Position numbers and translations under genes: made by a program. Below the pieces are notes generated by a model. That model ran no database searches and was not told the DNA's origin. It saw nothing but the letters and a program-made list of their open reading frames with translations. Shown here in pieces: positions 11,442 through 19,479 of a DNA stretch of 64,000 bases. This stretch comes from CAWHXG01 sp963833235 (GTDB lineage Bacteria > Pseudomonadota > Alphaproteobacteria > Rhodobacterales > Rhodobacteraceae), in contig CAWHXG010000001.1 of assembly GCA_963833235.1 (NCBI GenBank), positions 1,302,001 to 1,366,000 on the forward strand, in the 5' to 3' direction. Position 1 is the first letter of the stretch; the number at the start of each line of letters is the position of its first letter.

Positions 11442-11645
11442 ATGACCCGCCTCATCGCCCTCGCCCTGATCCTGCCCGGCGCGGCCTTCGCGCATCCCGG
11501 CCACGTCGCCGAGACGGTCGGCCATGCCCATTGGCTGGCCGTCGCCGCCGTGTCGCTGGCCGCCCTCGTCACCGCCGTCGCCGGCGGCGTCGCCCTCCGC
11601 AGCCGCCGCCGCAAGGGCGCCGCCGCCAAGCCGACCAGGGTCTGA
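11442..11645 (+). CDS. Small His-containing membrane protein ahead of cbiX
   Basis: A 67-residue protein. An N-terminal signal-like helix (MTRLIALALILPGAAFA) is followed by HPGHVAETVGHAHW, which has four His residues suited to metal binding. A second membrane helix (AVAAVSLAALVTAVAGGVAL) and a basic tail complete it. It resembles small HPGH-type proteins in cobalamin/cobalt loci of Rhodobacteraceae. A role in cobalt uptake or handling is inference from the His pattern and from cbiX starting 5 bases after its stop. GAAGGAG precedes the ATG. Confidence 0.75.
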   Translation: MTRLIALALILPGAAFAHPGHVAETVGHAHWLAVAAVSLAALVTAVAGGVALRSRRRKGAAAKPTRV

Positions 11646-11650
11646 CAGCC

Positions 11651-12928
11651 ATGTCGGGGGCGGCCGCGCAGAAGACCGGCGTGATGATCTGCGGCCACGG
11701 CTCGCGCAGCCAGTCGGCCGTGGACGAGTTCGCCACCCTCGCGCAGAAGCTGCCCGCCCACCTGCCGCCCGACTGGCTGACCGACTACGGCTACCTCGAG
11801 TTCGCCAACCCGGTCATCCGCGACGGGCTCGACCGCCTGCGCGCGGCCGGCTGCACCCGCATCCTCGCCGTGCCAGGCATGCTCTTCGCCGCGATGCACG
11901 CCAAGAACGACATCCCGACCGTGCTGAACACCTACGCCGCCACCCACGGGATCGAGGTCAGCTACGGCCGCGAGCTGGGGGTGGACCCCAAGATGATCGC
12001 CGCCGCCGCCGCCCGGATCGAGGCGGCCGTGGGCCCCGGCCCCCACCACGACACCTGCCTGGTGGTCATCGGCCGCGGCGCGTCGGACCCCGACGCAAAC
12101 GGCAACGTCGCCAAGATCGCGCGGATGCTGCACGAGGGCCTCGGCTTCGGCTGGGTCGAGGTGGGGTATTCCGGGGTCACCTTCCCGCTGGTCGAGCCCT
12201 GCCTCACCCATGCCGCGCGCCTCGGCTACAAGCGCATCGTGGTCTTCCCCTACTTCCTCTTCTCCGGCATCCTGATCGACCGCATCTACGGCTTCACCGA
12301 CCGCGTTGCGGCGGCGCATCCGCAGATCGAATTCGTCAAGGCCGGGTATCTCGGCGACCACCCGAAGGTGCTCGAGACCTTCGCCGAGCGCATCGTTGAG
12401 CAGACCGGCGCCAACCCGCCGCCCAACTGCGGCGCCTGCGCCTATCGCAGCCAGATCCTCGCCATGGAGGGCGGCACGCCCGTCACCATCCCCGTCGCGG
12501 CGCGCGCGGGCCACCCCGCGTTCTCGGACGTGCCCCCGCCCACCTGCGTGCTCTGCAAGTACCGCACCCAGGTCCTGGGCTTCGAGGCCGAGGTGGGCGC
12601 GGTGCAGGAAAGCCACCACCACCACGTGGAGGGGCAGGGGGCGAGCGCGCCGGGCTCCAACGTCGCCGACTGCGCGCTGTGCGAGACGTTCTGCACCGGC
12701 GAATGCCGGCTGGTCGCGCAGGAGGCCGAAGCCGCCGCGCACGCCCATGCGCATGATCATCACCACGATCATGCCCATGGCCATCCGCACGCGCACGGCC
12801 ATGCCCATGCCCACACCCACAGCCACAGCTACAGCCTCGACCACGCGCACGACCACGCCCACAGCCACGCCCCTTACCCCCATGCCGACCATCCGCTCGG
12901 CCCGCGAAGCGCCCGGCGGCGCGGCTGA
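11651..12928 (+). CDS. cbiX: CbiX-type sirohydrochlorin/cobalt chelatase with His-rich tail
   Basis: This 425-residue class II chelatase inserts cobalt into a tetrapyrrole. The N-terminal catalytic motif is ICGHGSRSQSA (His16), and two CbiX-like halves can be seen, the second around LVVIGRGASDPDANGN and YFLFSGILIDRIYGF. After residue about 255 come cysteine pairs (NCGACAYRS, CVLCKYRT, CALCETFCTGEC) that could hold an iron-sulfur cluster. A C-terminal tail of about 60 residues is dominated by His-Ala/His-Asp repeats, probably a metal store. Early cobalt insertion by CbiX coexisting with CobN is noted in the findings. Confidence 0.92.
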   Translation: MSGAAAQKTGVMICGHGSRSQSAVDEFATLAQKLPAHLPPDWLTDYGYLEFANPVIRDGLDRLRAAGCTRILAVPGMLFAAMHAKNDIPTVLNTYAATHGIEVSYGRELGVDPKMIAAAAARIEAAVGPGPHHDTCLVVIGRGASDPDANGNVAKIARMLHEGLGFGWVEVGYSGVTFPLVEPCLTHAARLGYKRIVVFPYFLFSGILIDRIYGFTDRVAAAHPQIEFVKAGYLGDHPKVLETFAERIVEQTGANPPPNCGACAYRSQILAMEGGTPVTIPVAARAGHPAFSDVPPPTCVLCKYRTQVLGFEAEVGAVQESHHHHVEGQGASAPGSNVADCALCETFCTGECRLVAQEAEAAAHAHAHDHHHDHAHGHPHAHGHAHAHTHSHSYSLDHAHDHAHSHAPYPHADHPLGPRSARRRG

Positions 12929-12933
12929 CGCCG

Positions 12934-13569
12934 GTGCGCCCCTACCTCAAGGACCCCGCCGCGATCTATGCCGCCAGCTTCGCGACCGTCCGGGCCGAGG
13001 CGCGGCTGGAGCGGTTCGAGCCCGCCCTGCAGGCGCTGGCCATCCGCCTCATCCATGCCTGCGGGATGATCGACGTGGCCGACAGGCTCGCCGCCTCGCC
13101 CGGTGCCGCCGAGGCCGGGCGGCTGGCGCTCGCCACCGGGGCGCCGATCCTCTGCGACTGCGCGATGGTCGCCGCCGGGATCGTCGGCCGCAGCCTTCCG
13201 GCCGACAATGCGGTGACCGTCACGCTGAACGATCCCGGCGTGCCCGCACGGGCGCAGGCGCTCGGCACCACCCGCTCGGCGGCGGCGGTCGACCTCTGGG
13301 CGCCCCACATCTCGGGCGCTGTCGTCGCCATCGGCAACGCGCCCACGGCGCTCTTCCACCTGCTCGAGCGGCTCGACGAGGGCTGGCCGCCGCCCGCGCT
13401 CATCCTCGGCTTTCCCGTCGGCTTCGTCGGCGCGGCGGAATCGAAGGCCGAGCTGGCCGAGCGCCCCCGCGGCGCCGCCTTCGTCACCCTGCGCGGCCGC
13501 CGTGGCGGATCGGCCATGGCCAGCGCCGCGGTCAACGCGCTCGCCGCCGGGCTGCCGGGCGAGGCATGA
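12934..13569 (+). CDS. cobH: Precorrin-8X methylmutase CobH
   Basis: This 211-residue enzyme moves the C11 methyl group to C12, turning precorrin-8X into hydrogenobyrinate. Family marks are YLKDPAAIYAASFATVRAEA at the N-terminus, the catalytic-region histidine in RLIHACGMIDVADRL, PILCDCAMVAAGI, and the C-terminal LILGFPVGFVGAAESK with AFVTLRGRRGGSAMA. It starts at GTG 5 bases after the cbiX stop; no suitable in-frame ATG was found. It is followed by a gap of about 390 bases with a minisatellite before cobL. Confidence 0.95.
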   Translation: MRPYLKDPAAIYAASFATVRAEARLERFEPALQALAIRLIHACGMIDVADRLAASPGAAEAGRLALATGAPILCDCAMVAAGIVGRSLPADNAVTVTLNDPGVPARAQALGTTRSAAAVDLWAPHISGAVVAIGNAPTALFHLLERLDEGWPPPALILGFPVGFVGAAESKAELAERPRGAAFVTLRGRRGGSAMASAAVNALAAGLPGEA

Positions 13570-13620
13570 GCCCCCGCCGCGCCCTGTCCGCCGCGCCGCC
13601 GGCCGCCACAAGGCGCCCCG

Positions 13621-13795
13621 TTGCTCGGCACCCTGCCACCGGGCGCCCCGCCACCTGGTGCCCCGCCATCCGGCACCCTGCCACCTTGCGCCCCGCCAAC
13701 TGGCACCCTGCTACCCGGCACCCCGCCATCCGGCACCCTGCCACCTTGCGCCCCGCCGCCTGGCACCCTGCCGCCCGGCACCCCGGCGCCGGGTC
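13621..13795. repeat. 15-bp minisatellite between cobH and cobL
   Basis: About eleven tandem 15-bp units follow the consensus CCAYCYGGCRCCCYG, with a 60-bp higher-order period: the segment starting CCATCCGGCACCCTGCCACC recurs 60 bases apart, at about 13666 and 13726. If translated in one plus frame it would give Pro/Gly/Thr-rich pentapeptides (PSGTL, PPCAP); no start or RBS supports that. The rest of the 13570-13961 gap, about 165 bases before cobL, is GC-rich and stem-forming, with no gene I can support. Confidence 0.9.
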
Positions 13796-13961
13796 CGGGC
13801 GCGCTCCGTCGCGGTGCCGGATCCGGGTGGCCCGCGTGCGGCAACGGTCTGGAAAGGGGTCGGCCCTTAGGTCCGGGGGGTCGTCGGCCCAGCCCTTGCC
13901 TCAGGCGCTCCGCTGCCATGCGGGGCAGGCCACCTGCTCCTCCAGACCCCGGGATACGCCC

Positions 13962-15176
13962 ATGACACCCCCCTGGCTCCATATCGTCGGCCTCGGCGCA
14001 AGCGGGATGGACAGCCTCGCGCCCGCCACCCGCGCGCTGGTCGAGGCCGCCGAGATCCTCGTGGGCGCGCCCCGCCACCACGCGCTCACGGCCGAGGTCT
14101 CGGGCGCCGAGCGGCTCGACTGGCCGGTGCCCTTCGACGCGCTGATCGAGTCCTTGCGTGCCCATCGCGGCCGCCGCCTCGTGGTCCTCGCCACCGGCGA
14201 CCCCTTGTGGTTCTCCGTCGGCGCCCGGATCGGCCGCGAGATCCCGCCCGGCGAGATCGTCTATCACCCCCAGCTCTCGGCCTTCCAGCTCGCCGCCGCG
14301 CGGCTCGGCTGGTCGCTGGCGGATGCCGAGGCGCTCACCGCCCATGGCCGCCCGCCCGAGCAGATCCTGCCCTTCCTCGCCCCCGGCGCCCGGCTGCTGG
14401 TGCTCACGGCCGATGGCGAGACGCCGGCGCAGCTGGCGCGGCTGCTGGTCGATCGCGGCTACGGGCAAAGCCAGCTGACCGTCCTGTCCGACCTCGGCGC
14501 GGCGGACGAGGCGATCGCCACCGCCCCGGCAACCGGCTGGGTCCGCCGCTCCGCGCCCGCGCTCAACACCGTCGCCATCGAATGCCATGCGGATGCCGGC
14601 GCGCAGATGCAGCCGCGCGTGCCGGGCCTGCCCGACGAGGTGTTCGAGCACGACGGCCAGATGACCAAGCGCGAGGTCCGCGCCGTCACGCTCTCGCGTC
14701 TGATGCCGCATCGCGGGGCGGTCCTGTGGGATATCGGCGCGGGCTGCGGCTCCGTCGGGATCGAATGGATGCGCGCCGCCCGCGATGCCATAGCCATCGG
14801 GATCGAGCCCGATGCCGGACGGCGCAGTCTTGCGGCCGTCAATGCGCTGGCGCTCGGCGTCCCGAAGCTCGAGCTGCGCGCCGGCACCGCCCCCAAGGCG
14901 CTCGAAGGGCTGCCGGTGCCCGATGCCGTCTTCATCGGCGGCGGCCTGACCTCCGAGGTGGCGCATGCCGCGCTGTCGGCGCTCGCCCCCCTCGGCCGGC
15001 TGGTGGCCAACGCCGTGACCGTGCAGTCCGAAACGTTGCTGGCACAGCTCCATGCCCGCCACGGCGGCAGCCTCGTGCGCCTCTCGGTCGCCCGCGCCTG
15101 CCCCATCGGCGGCGCCGGCCTCATGGCATGGGACCCCGCGATGCCCGTCACCCAGTGGAGCCTGGTCAAGCGATGA
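13962..15176 (+). CDS. cobL: Precorrin-6Y C5,15-methyltransferase (decarboxylating) CobL
   Basis: This 404-residue bifunctional enzyme methylates C5 and C15 and decarboxylates the ring C acetate. The N-terminal CbiE-like domain (about 1-200) starts HIVGLGASGMDSLAP and has VVLATGDPLWFSVGARI. The C-terminal CbiT-like domain (about 215-404) has DGQMTKREVRAVTLSRLMP, the SAM-binding VLWDIGAGCGSVGIEWMRA, and AVFIGGGL. It is full length with both halves intact. The ATG at 13962 was taken because the first codons read directly into the CbiE motif. Confidence 0.96.
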   Translation: MTPPWLHIVGLGASGMDSLAPATRALVEAAEILVGAPRHHALTAEVSGAERLDWPVPFDALIESLRAHRGRRLVVLATGDPLWFSVGARIGREIPPGEIVYHPQLSAFQLAAARLGWSLADAEALTAHGRPPEQILPFLAPGARLLVLTADGETPAQLARLLVDRGYGQSQLTVLSDLGAADEAIATAPATGWVRRSAPALNTVAIECHADAGAQMQPRVPGLPDEVFEHDGQMTKREVRAVTLSRLMPHRGAVLWDIGAGCGSVGIEWMRAARDAIAIGIEPDAGRRSLAAVNALALGVPKLELRAGTAPKALEGLPVPDAVFIGGGLTSEVAHAALSALAPLGRLVANAVTVQSETLLAQLHARHGGSLVRLSVARACPIGGAGLMAWDPAMPVTQWSLVKR

Positions 15177-15306
15177 GGGCCCCGCCGCCGATCCATCCCC
15201 CGGCGCGCATCGCCCCGCCGGTCCAGCGGCTTACCGACGCCGTCCCCGGTCGCAGTTCCGTGTCACGGCCCGCGGGTGCGCCGGGCCGCCCGGCCCAAGC
15301 CTCCGC

Positions 15307-16017
15307 GTGACCCCTCCCGGCACCCTCTGGGGCATCGGCACCGGCCCCGGCGATCCGGAGCTTCTGACCCGCAAGGCCGCGCGCCTCATCGCCGCCGCTC
15401 CCTGCATCGCCTACCCGGCGCTGCCGGGCACCGGCAGCTTCGCCCGCGCCATCGTCGAAACCCTCATCGCCCCCGGCACCCGCGAGATCGCCATCGAGCT
15501 GCCCATGACCCGCGCCCGCGCCCCCGCCCAGGCCGCCTACGATGCCGGCGCCGCGCGCCTCGCCGAGGTGCTGCAGGCCGGCTCCGACGTGGCGCTTCTG
15601 TGCGAGGGCGACCCGCTCTTCTACGGCTCGTTCATGTATCTCCAGGGCCGCCTCGCCGGCCGCTTCCCCGTCCAGGTCGTGCCCGGCGTCACCTCGCTCA
15701 CCGCCTGCGCCGCCGCCGCCGCCCTGCCGCTGGCGGCGCGCAACGGGGTGGTCACCATCCTGCCCGGCCCGCTGCCCGATGCCGCCCTCGCGCCGCGCAT
15801 CGCGGCCGCCGACACCGTCGTGCTCATGAAGGTCGGCCGCCACCTGCCGCGCCTGCGCGCCCTGCTCGGCGCCCTCGGCCTCGCCGCCCGCGCCACCTAC
15901 GTTGAGCGCGCGAGCCTGCCCCAGGCGCAGGTCCTGCCGCTGGCCGAGGCGCCCGATCCCGCGCCCTACTTCTCCACCATCCTCGTCGTGAAGGCCGCCG
16001 ATCCATGGCTGAGCTGA
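15307..16017 (+). CDS. cobI: Precorrin-2 C20-methyltransferase CobI
   Basis: This 236-residue SAM-dependent uroporphyrin-III C-methyltransferase-family enzyme carries out the second methylation of the corrin ring. Motifs are GTLWGIGTGPGDPELLTRKA (N-terminal SAM site), VALLCEGDPLFYGSFMYL, and VVPGVTSLTACAAAA. I placed the start at GTG 15307, directly before TPPGTLWGIG. The 130 bases after cobL show no gene. The stop overlaps the next gene by 13 bases, so it is coupled to the CbiG-CobJ fusion. Confidence 0.94.
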   Translation: MTPPGTLWGIGTGPGDPELLTRKAARLIAAAPCIAYPALPGTGSFARAIVETLIAPGTREIAIELPMTRARAPAQAAYDAGAARLAEVLQAGSDVALLCEGDPLFYGSFMYLQGRLAGRFPVQVVPGVTSLTACAAAAALPLAARNGVVTILPGPLPDAALAPRIAAADTVVLMKVGRHLPRLRALLGALGLAARATYVERASLPQAQVLPLAEAPDPAPYFSTILVVKAADPWLS

Positions 16018-17813
16018 GCCCGATCGTCCTGTGCATCAACCGCTCCGGCCAGCCGGCCGCCCGGGCCATCGCCACGGCCCTCGGCGCGCCGCTCCACGGC
16101 CGCGCCGGGCGCACCGACACGCCCGACGTCGCGTTCGACGACGCGCTCGCCCACATCTCGCTCCACTTCGCCGCCGGCCATCCGGTCATCGGCATCTGCG
16201 CCGCCGGCATCCTCATCCGCGCCGTCGCACCGCTGCTCTCCGACAAGCGCGCGGAGCCGCCGCTGCTGGCGGTCTCCGACGACGGCGCCACCATCGTCCC
16301 GCTGCTGGGCGGCCACCGCGGCGCCAACCGGTTGGCCGCGCGCATCGCCGCCGCCACCGGCGCCCGCGCCGCCATCACCACCGCCGGAGAAACCGCGCTC
16401 GGCCTGGCGCTCGACGCGCCGCCGCCGGGCCACCGCCTCGCCAACCCCGAAGACGCTAAGGCCGCCATGGCCGCCATCCTCGCCGCCGGCGGCACCGTCC
16501 GCCCCGGCGCGCAGGCGCTCTTCGCGCTGCCCACCGCGCCGGACGCACAAATCTCCATCACCGTCACCGAAGGCCCCGCCGCCCCCGGCCCCGACCACCT
16601 GGTCTACCACCCGCAGCGCCACGCGCTCGGCCTCGGTTGCGCCCGGGGCGCCGACCCGCAGGATCTGGCCGCCCTGGCCGAGGCGACCCTGGCAGAGGCC
16701 GGCATCGCCCCTGGCGCCATCGCCGCCATCGGCACGCTCGACCTCAAGGCCGACGAGCCCGCCATCCTCGTCCTCGCCCGCCGCTGGGGCCTGCCGATCC
16801 GCCACTTCGCCGCCGCGGAGCTCGACGCGCTGACCCCCCGCCTCGCCACGCCTTCCGACGTCGTCTTCGCCGAGGTCGGCACCCACGGGGTCGCCGAGGC
16901 CGCGGCCCTGGCGCTCGCCGGCCCCGGCGGCACCCTCGCCGTCACCAAACGCAAGTCCGCCACCGCAACCTGCGCGCTCGCCGTCGCACCCGCACCGCTC
17001 GCCGCGCTGCACGGCCGCCCCCGCGGCCGCGTCTCCCTGATCGGCATCGGCCCCGGCCAGGCCGCATGGCGCACGCCAGAGGCCAGCCGCCTGATCGCGC
17101 AGGCCGACGAGCTGGTGGGCTACGGCCTCTACATCGACCTGCTCGGCCCGCTCGCCCACGGCAAGCCCCGCCGCGACTTCCCGCTTGGCGGCGAGGAGGC
17201 GCGCTGCCGCCACGCGCTGGAAGAGGCCGCAAGCGGCCGCGACATCGCGCTGATCTGCTCCGGCGATGCCGGGATCTACGCCATGGGCGCGCTGGTCTGG
17301 GAGCTGATCGACAGGGGCACGGGCACGGGCGGCGTCAGCGACGCGGCGCGGCGCGTCGAGGTGGTCAGCAGCCCCGGCGTCTCGGCGCTGCAGGCCGCCG
17401 CCGCCCGTGCCGGCGCGCCGCTCGGTCACGATTTCTGCGCCATCTCGCTCAGCGACCTGCTGACCCCGCGCCAGGATATCCTCAAGCGCATCCACGCCGC
17501 CGCCGCGGGCGATTTCGTGATCGCCTTCTACAATCCCGTCTCGCGCACCCGCCGCACGCTTCTGGCCGAGGCGCGCGACATCCTGCTGGCCCACCGCCCG
17601 GCCGCCACGCCCGTGCTGCTTGCCGCCTCGCTCGGCCGGCCGGAAGAATTACTGCGGTTCCGGCGGCTCGATGCCCTTTCGGTGGATGAGGTCGACATGC
17701 TGACGACCGTTCTGGTCGGGTCCTCGCACTCGAAGCTCGTCCAGACGGGGGAGGGGCCGCGCATGTACACCCCGCGCGGCTATGCCGCCAGGATCGGGCC
17801 GGTCACGGCCTGA
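16005..17813 (+). CDS. cobJ: CbiG/CobE - CobJ fusion (precorrin-3B C17-methyltransferase)
   Basis: A 602-residue fusion. Residues about 1-215 match the CbiG N-terminal and middle regions (GICAAGILIRAVAPLLSDKR and IVPLLGGHRGANRLAARIAA). Residues about 220-340 match the CbiG C-terminal/CobE domain (LGLGCARGAD, AAIGTLDLKADEPAI, AEVGTHGVAEAAAL). From about 345 a complete CobJ methylase follows (VSLIGIGPG, ALICSGDAGIYAMGALVWE, VVSSPGVSALQAAAARAGAP, DFVIAFYNPVS). CobJ catalyses C17 methylation with ring contraction. The CbiG part may open the delta-lactone or act as CobE; fusion suggests successive steps on one channelled intermediate. Confidence 0.94.
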   Translation: MAELSPIVLCINRSGQPAARAIATALGAPLHGRAGRTDTPDVAFDDALAHISLHFAAGHPVIGICAAGILIRAVAPLLSDKRAEPPLLAVSDDGATIVPLLGGHRGANRLAARIAAATGARAAITTAGETALGLALDAPPPGHRLANPEDAKAAMAAILAAGGTVRPGAQALFALPTAPDAQISITVTEGPAAPGPDHLVYHPQRHALGLGCARGADPQDLAALAEATLAEAGIAPGAIAAIGTLDLKADEPAILVLARRWGLPIRHFAAAELDALTPRLATPSDVVFAEVGTHGVAEAAALALAGPGGTLAVTKRKSATATCALAVAPAPLAALHGRPRGRVSLIGIGPGQAAWRTPEASRLIAQADELVGYGLYIDLLGPLAHGKPRRDFPLGGEEARCRHALEEAASGRDIALICSGDAGIYAMGALVWELIDRGTGTGGVSDAARRVEVVSSPGVSALQAAAARAGAPLGHDFCAISLSDLLTPRQDILKRIHAAAAGDFVIAFYNPVSRTRRTLLAEARDILLAHRPAATPVLLAASLGRPEELLRFRRLDALSVDEVDMLTTVLVGSSHSKLVQTGEGPRMYTPRGYAARIGPVTA

Positions 17814-18117
17814 CGGGGCAGGGCGGCTCGGCGTCCTGCCGGGCCGCGCCGTGCGGCACCTTGCGCACGCGCTCCGCCGGTTTGCCCAACGCCAGCCGCT
17901 CTGCCGCGCGGTCCAGCCGCTTGGCCAGCCGGGTCAGCTCGACCACCTCGGACGCGCGGCCGACCTTGGCCCAGTCGCTGGCCGCCTCCTGCGCGATCTC
18001 CGCGGCCTGCTTCAGCGTATGCGCGATGCGCAGCGCTTCTTCCTCGTTGCGGCAGGGAGGCCGGTGATCCGCCAGATGCACGATCACGTCATCCGGATCC
18101 GTGTGTAGCTCGCTCAT
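17803..18117 (-). CDS. Small hypothetical protein, helical
   Basis: A 104-residue hydrophilic protein converging on cobJ, with 11 bases of overlap at the 3' ends. The centre (NEEEALRIAHTLKQAAEIAQ, then ELTRLAKRLDRAAERLA) is strongly amphipathic and could form a helical hairpin or coiled coil. The N-terminus, DPDDVIVHLADH, looks like a beta strand. No family is recognised and there is no signal peptide. Its charged, heptad-like pattern makes a genuine protein more likely than a shadow of the non-coding strand, but support is limited. Confidence 0.55.
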   Translation of the reverse strand: MSELHTDPDDVIVHLADHRPPCRNEEEALRIAHTLKQAAEIAQEAASDWAKVGRASEVVELTRLAKRLDRAAERLALGKPAERVRKVPHGAARQDAEPPCPVRP

Positions 18118-18195
18118 CCCGTCCCCGATCCCCCTCGAAGCGCGCTGCCTACGACACCCTGTGCGTTTCGGGCACTACGCAGGTACGTGATGCGC

Positions 18196-18906
18196 TCACG
18201 CGGCTTGAACCAGCCCGCTGCCGATCCCGCGAAGGGCGGCGCTGGTCCGGTCCGATACGTTCAGCTTGCTGTAGATCTTGCGGATATGGGCATCCACCGT
18301 GTGCCCCGAGATGCCGAGGATCTGCGCGATGATCGAGTTGCTCTTGCCCCGCGCGACCCAGTTCAGCACTTCCTTCTCGCGGTCGCTCAGCGACAGCGGC
18401 GGATGCGCCTGCCGCTCGAGGACGCAGAAGCGCAGATGCGCCGCCTGCGCGATGCACTGCAGCTCGAATATCTCGTCGGCGTCGAGGTTGATCCGCGCCT
18501 TGCCGAAGCCAAGGCCCACATAGGCGTTTTGCAGCCCCGGCCCGAAGACGCAGAAGGCCAGGCCGTCGCCCATCTTGGCCTTGGCCATCGCGGTCAGGTA
18601 GCGCTCCGTGCTCTCGGTCCTGGCTGACAGCGTGCGGATGTCGTGCCAGAAGAACGGCTCCGCCAGCCTCGACGCCAGCTCCGGGATCGGATCGATCTTC
18701 ACGAGGTCCTCGGCGATGTACCGGTCCACCCAATCCTCGGGATACCCGTCCGTCTCGATGTCCATCGCCGATCCGTCCGGCCGCCGGGGATGATAGCTCG
18801 CCATCGTCACGCCGCGGGCATGCAGGTGGTCCAGGGTCACCCCCCAAAGCCCGCAGTGCGTCTCTGCCTCGCGGATGCTCTCGAGGATGTCGCTCATGTC
18901 GGTCAT
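18196..18906 (-). CDS. LuxR-family quorum-sensing-type transcription regulator
   Basis: A 236-residue regulator. The N-terminal autoinducer-binding domain (about 15-160) keeps the residues that contact acyl-homoserine lactone in known members: Trp and Tyr in EDWVDRYIAED, Asp-Pro in KIDPIPEL, Trp in FFWHDI, and Gly in GDGLAFCVFG. The C-terminal LuxR-type HTH (about 170-230) reads LSDREKEVLNWVARGKSNSI, then TVDAHIRKIYSKL. No luxI synthase is visible within the window, so it may be a solo receptor. The ligand and targets are unknown. A second ATG three codons downstream is an equally possible start. Confidence 0.9.
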   Translation of the reverse strand: MTDMSDILESIREAETHCGLWGVTLDHLHARGVTMASYHPRRPDGSAMDIETDGYPEDWVDRYIAEDLVKIDPIPELASRLAEPFFWHDIRTLSARTESTERYLTAMAKAKMGDGLAFCVFGPGLQNAYVGLGFGKARINLDADEIFELQCIAQAAHLRFCVLERQAHPPLSLSDREKEVLNWVARGKSNSIIAQILGISGHTVDAHIRKIYSKLNVSDRTSAALRGIGSGLVQAA

Positions 18907-19167
18907 GACAGTGACGGCGCCTTATTCTTCCAGGAAAATCGCACTTGGAGACGAAAGGGACGCTATTGTGTCGTTAACAGTTATAGTTATCTTCCCTTTG
19001 GGCAAGCATTTTGTGAATCTGTCGGACGAAGGGCGCTATCGCCCGTCGGGCCGAGGGGTTTCGGAGGCGCTAACTGGGCGCCCGCAGGGGTCCGACAAAA
19101 AGCCGACCGAAAGCCGACCCAACGCCGACACCTCCAGAAGGGCGAAAAACGCGGTGTAGTGCCCGGC

Positions 19168-19479
19168 TCAGTGCCCGTCGCCGGACCCCGCGAAAGCGGC
19201 TTTCTGGGCATCCGTGGCTTCCGTCTGGTGCTGCGTTTTCCATTCGGAATAAGGCATTCCATAGACGATCTCGCGCGCGGCCTCCTTGTCGATCTCGAGC
19301 CCCCGGGCGTCAGCTTCCTCGCGATACCAGTTACTTAGACAATTCCGGCAGAAGCCAGCGAGGTTCATCAGATCGATGTTCTGCACCTCGGGATGCGCCC
19401 GCAGGTAGTCGCGCAGCCGCCGAAAGGCCGCGGCTTCCAGCTCCGTCCGGGTCGCGTCGTCCATATTTTGCGTGCTCAT
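19168..19479 (-). CDS. DUF1244 family protein
   Basis: A 103-residue cytosolic protein with the DUF1244 hallmark run LAAFRRLRDYL-like start (AAFRRLRDYLRAHPEVQNID), then LMNLAGFCRNCLSNWYREEA with two cysteines, and GLEIDKEAAREIVYGMPYSEWK. The biochemical function is unknown in the family. The ATG at 19479 has GGAG seven bases upstream and overlaps the stop of the amidohydrolase gene by 4 bp, so the two are co-translated. The 260 bases beyond its 3' end, up to luxR, hold no gene I can support. Confidence 0.9.
   Translation of the reverse strand: MSTQNMDDATRTELEAAAFRRLRDYLRAHPEVQNIDLMNLAGFCRNCLSNWYREEADARGLEIDKEAAREIVYGMPYSEWKTQHQTEATDAQKAAFAGSGDGH

Noticed and set aside
13800..13961. Cobalamin riboswitch upstream of cobL
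   Set aside because: GGAAAGGGG and GGCAGGCCACCTG looked suggestive, but there is no GCCACTG, no ACTGTAA-type core and no recognisable B12 box.
13621..13965. Proline-rich repeat protein encoded by the minisatellite
   Set aside because: The open frame has no credible RBS or start and continues into stem-forming DNA before cobL; the repeat explains the open frame.
18907..19167. Lux-box or small RNA upstream of luxR
   Set aside because: No ACCTG-N10-CAGGT-like palindrome was found; only a weak GGGCG-CTAT-CGCCC hairpin at about 19031-19044.
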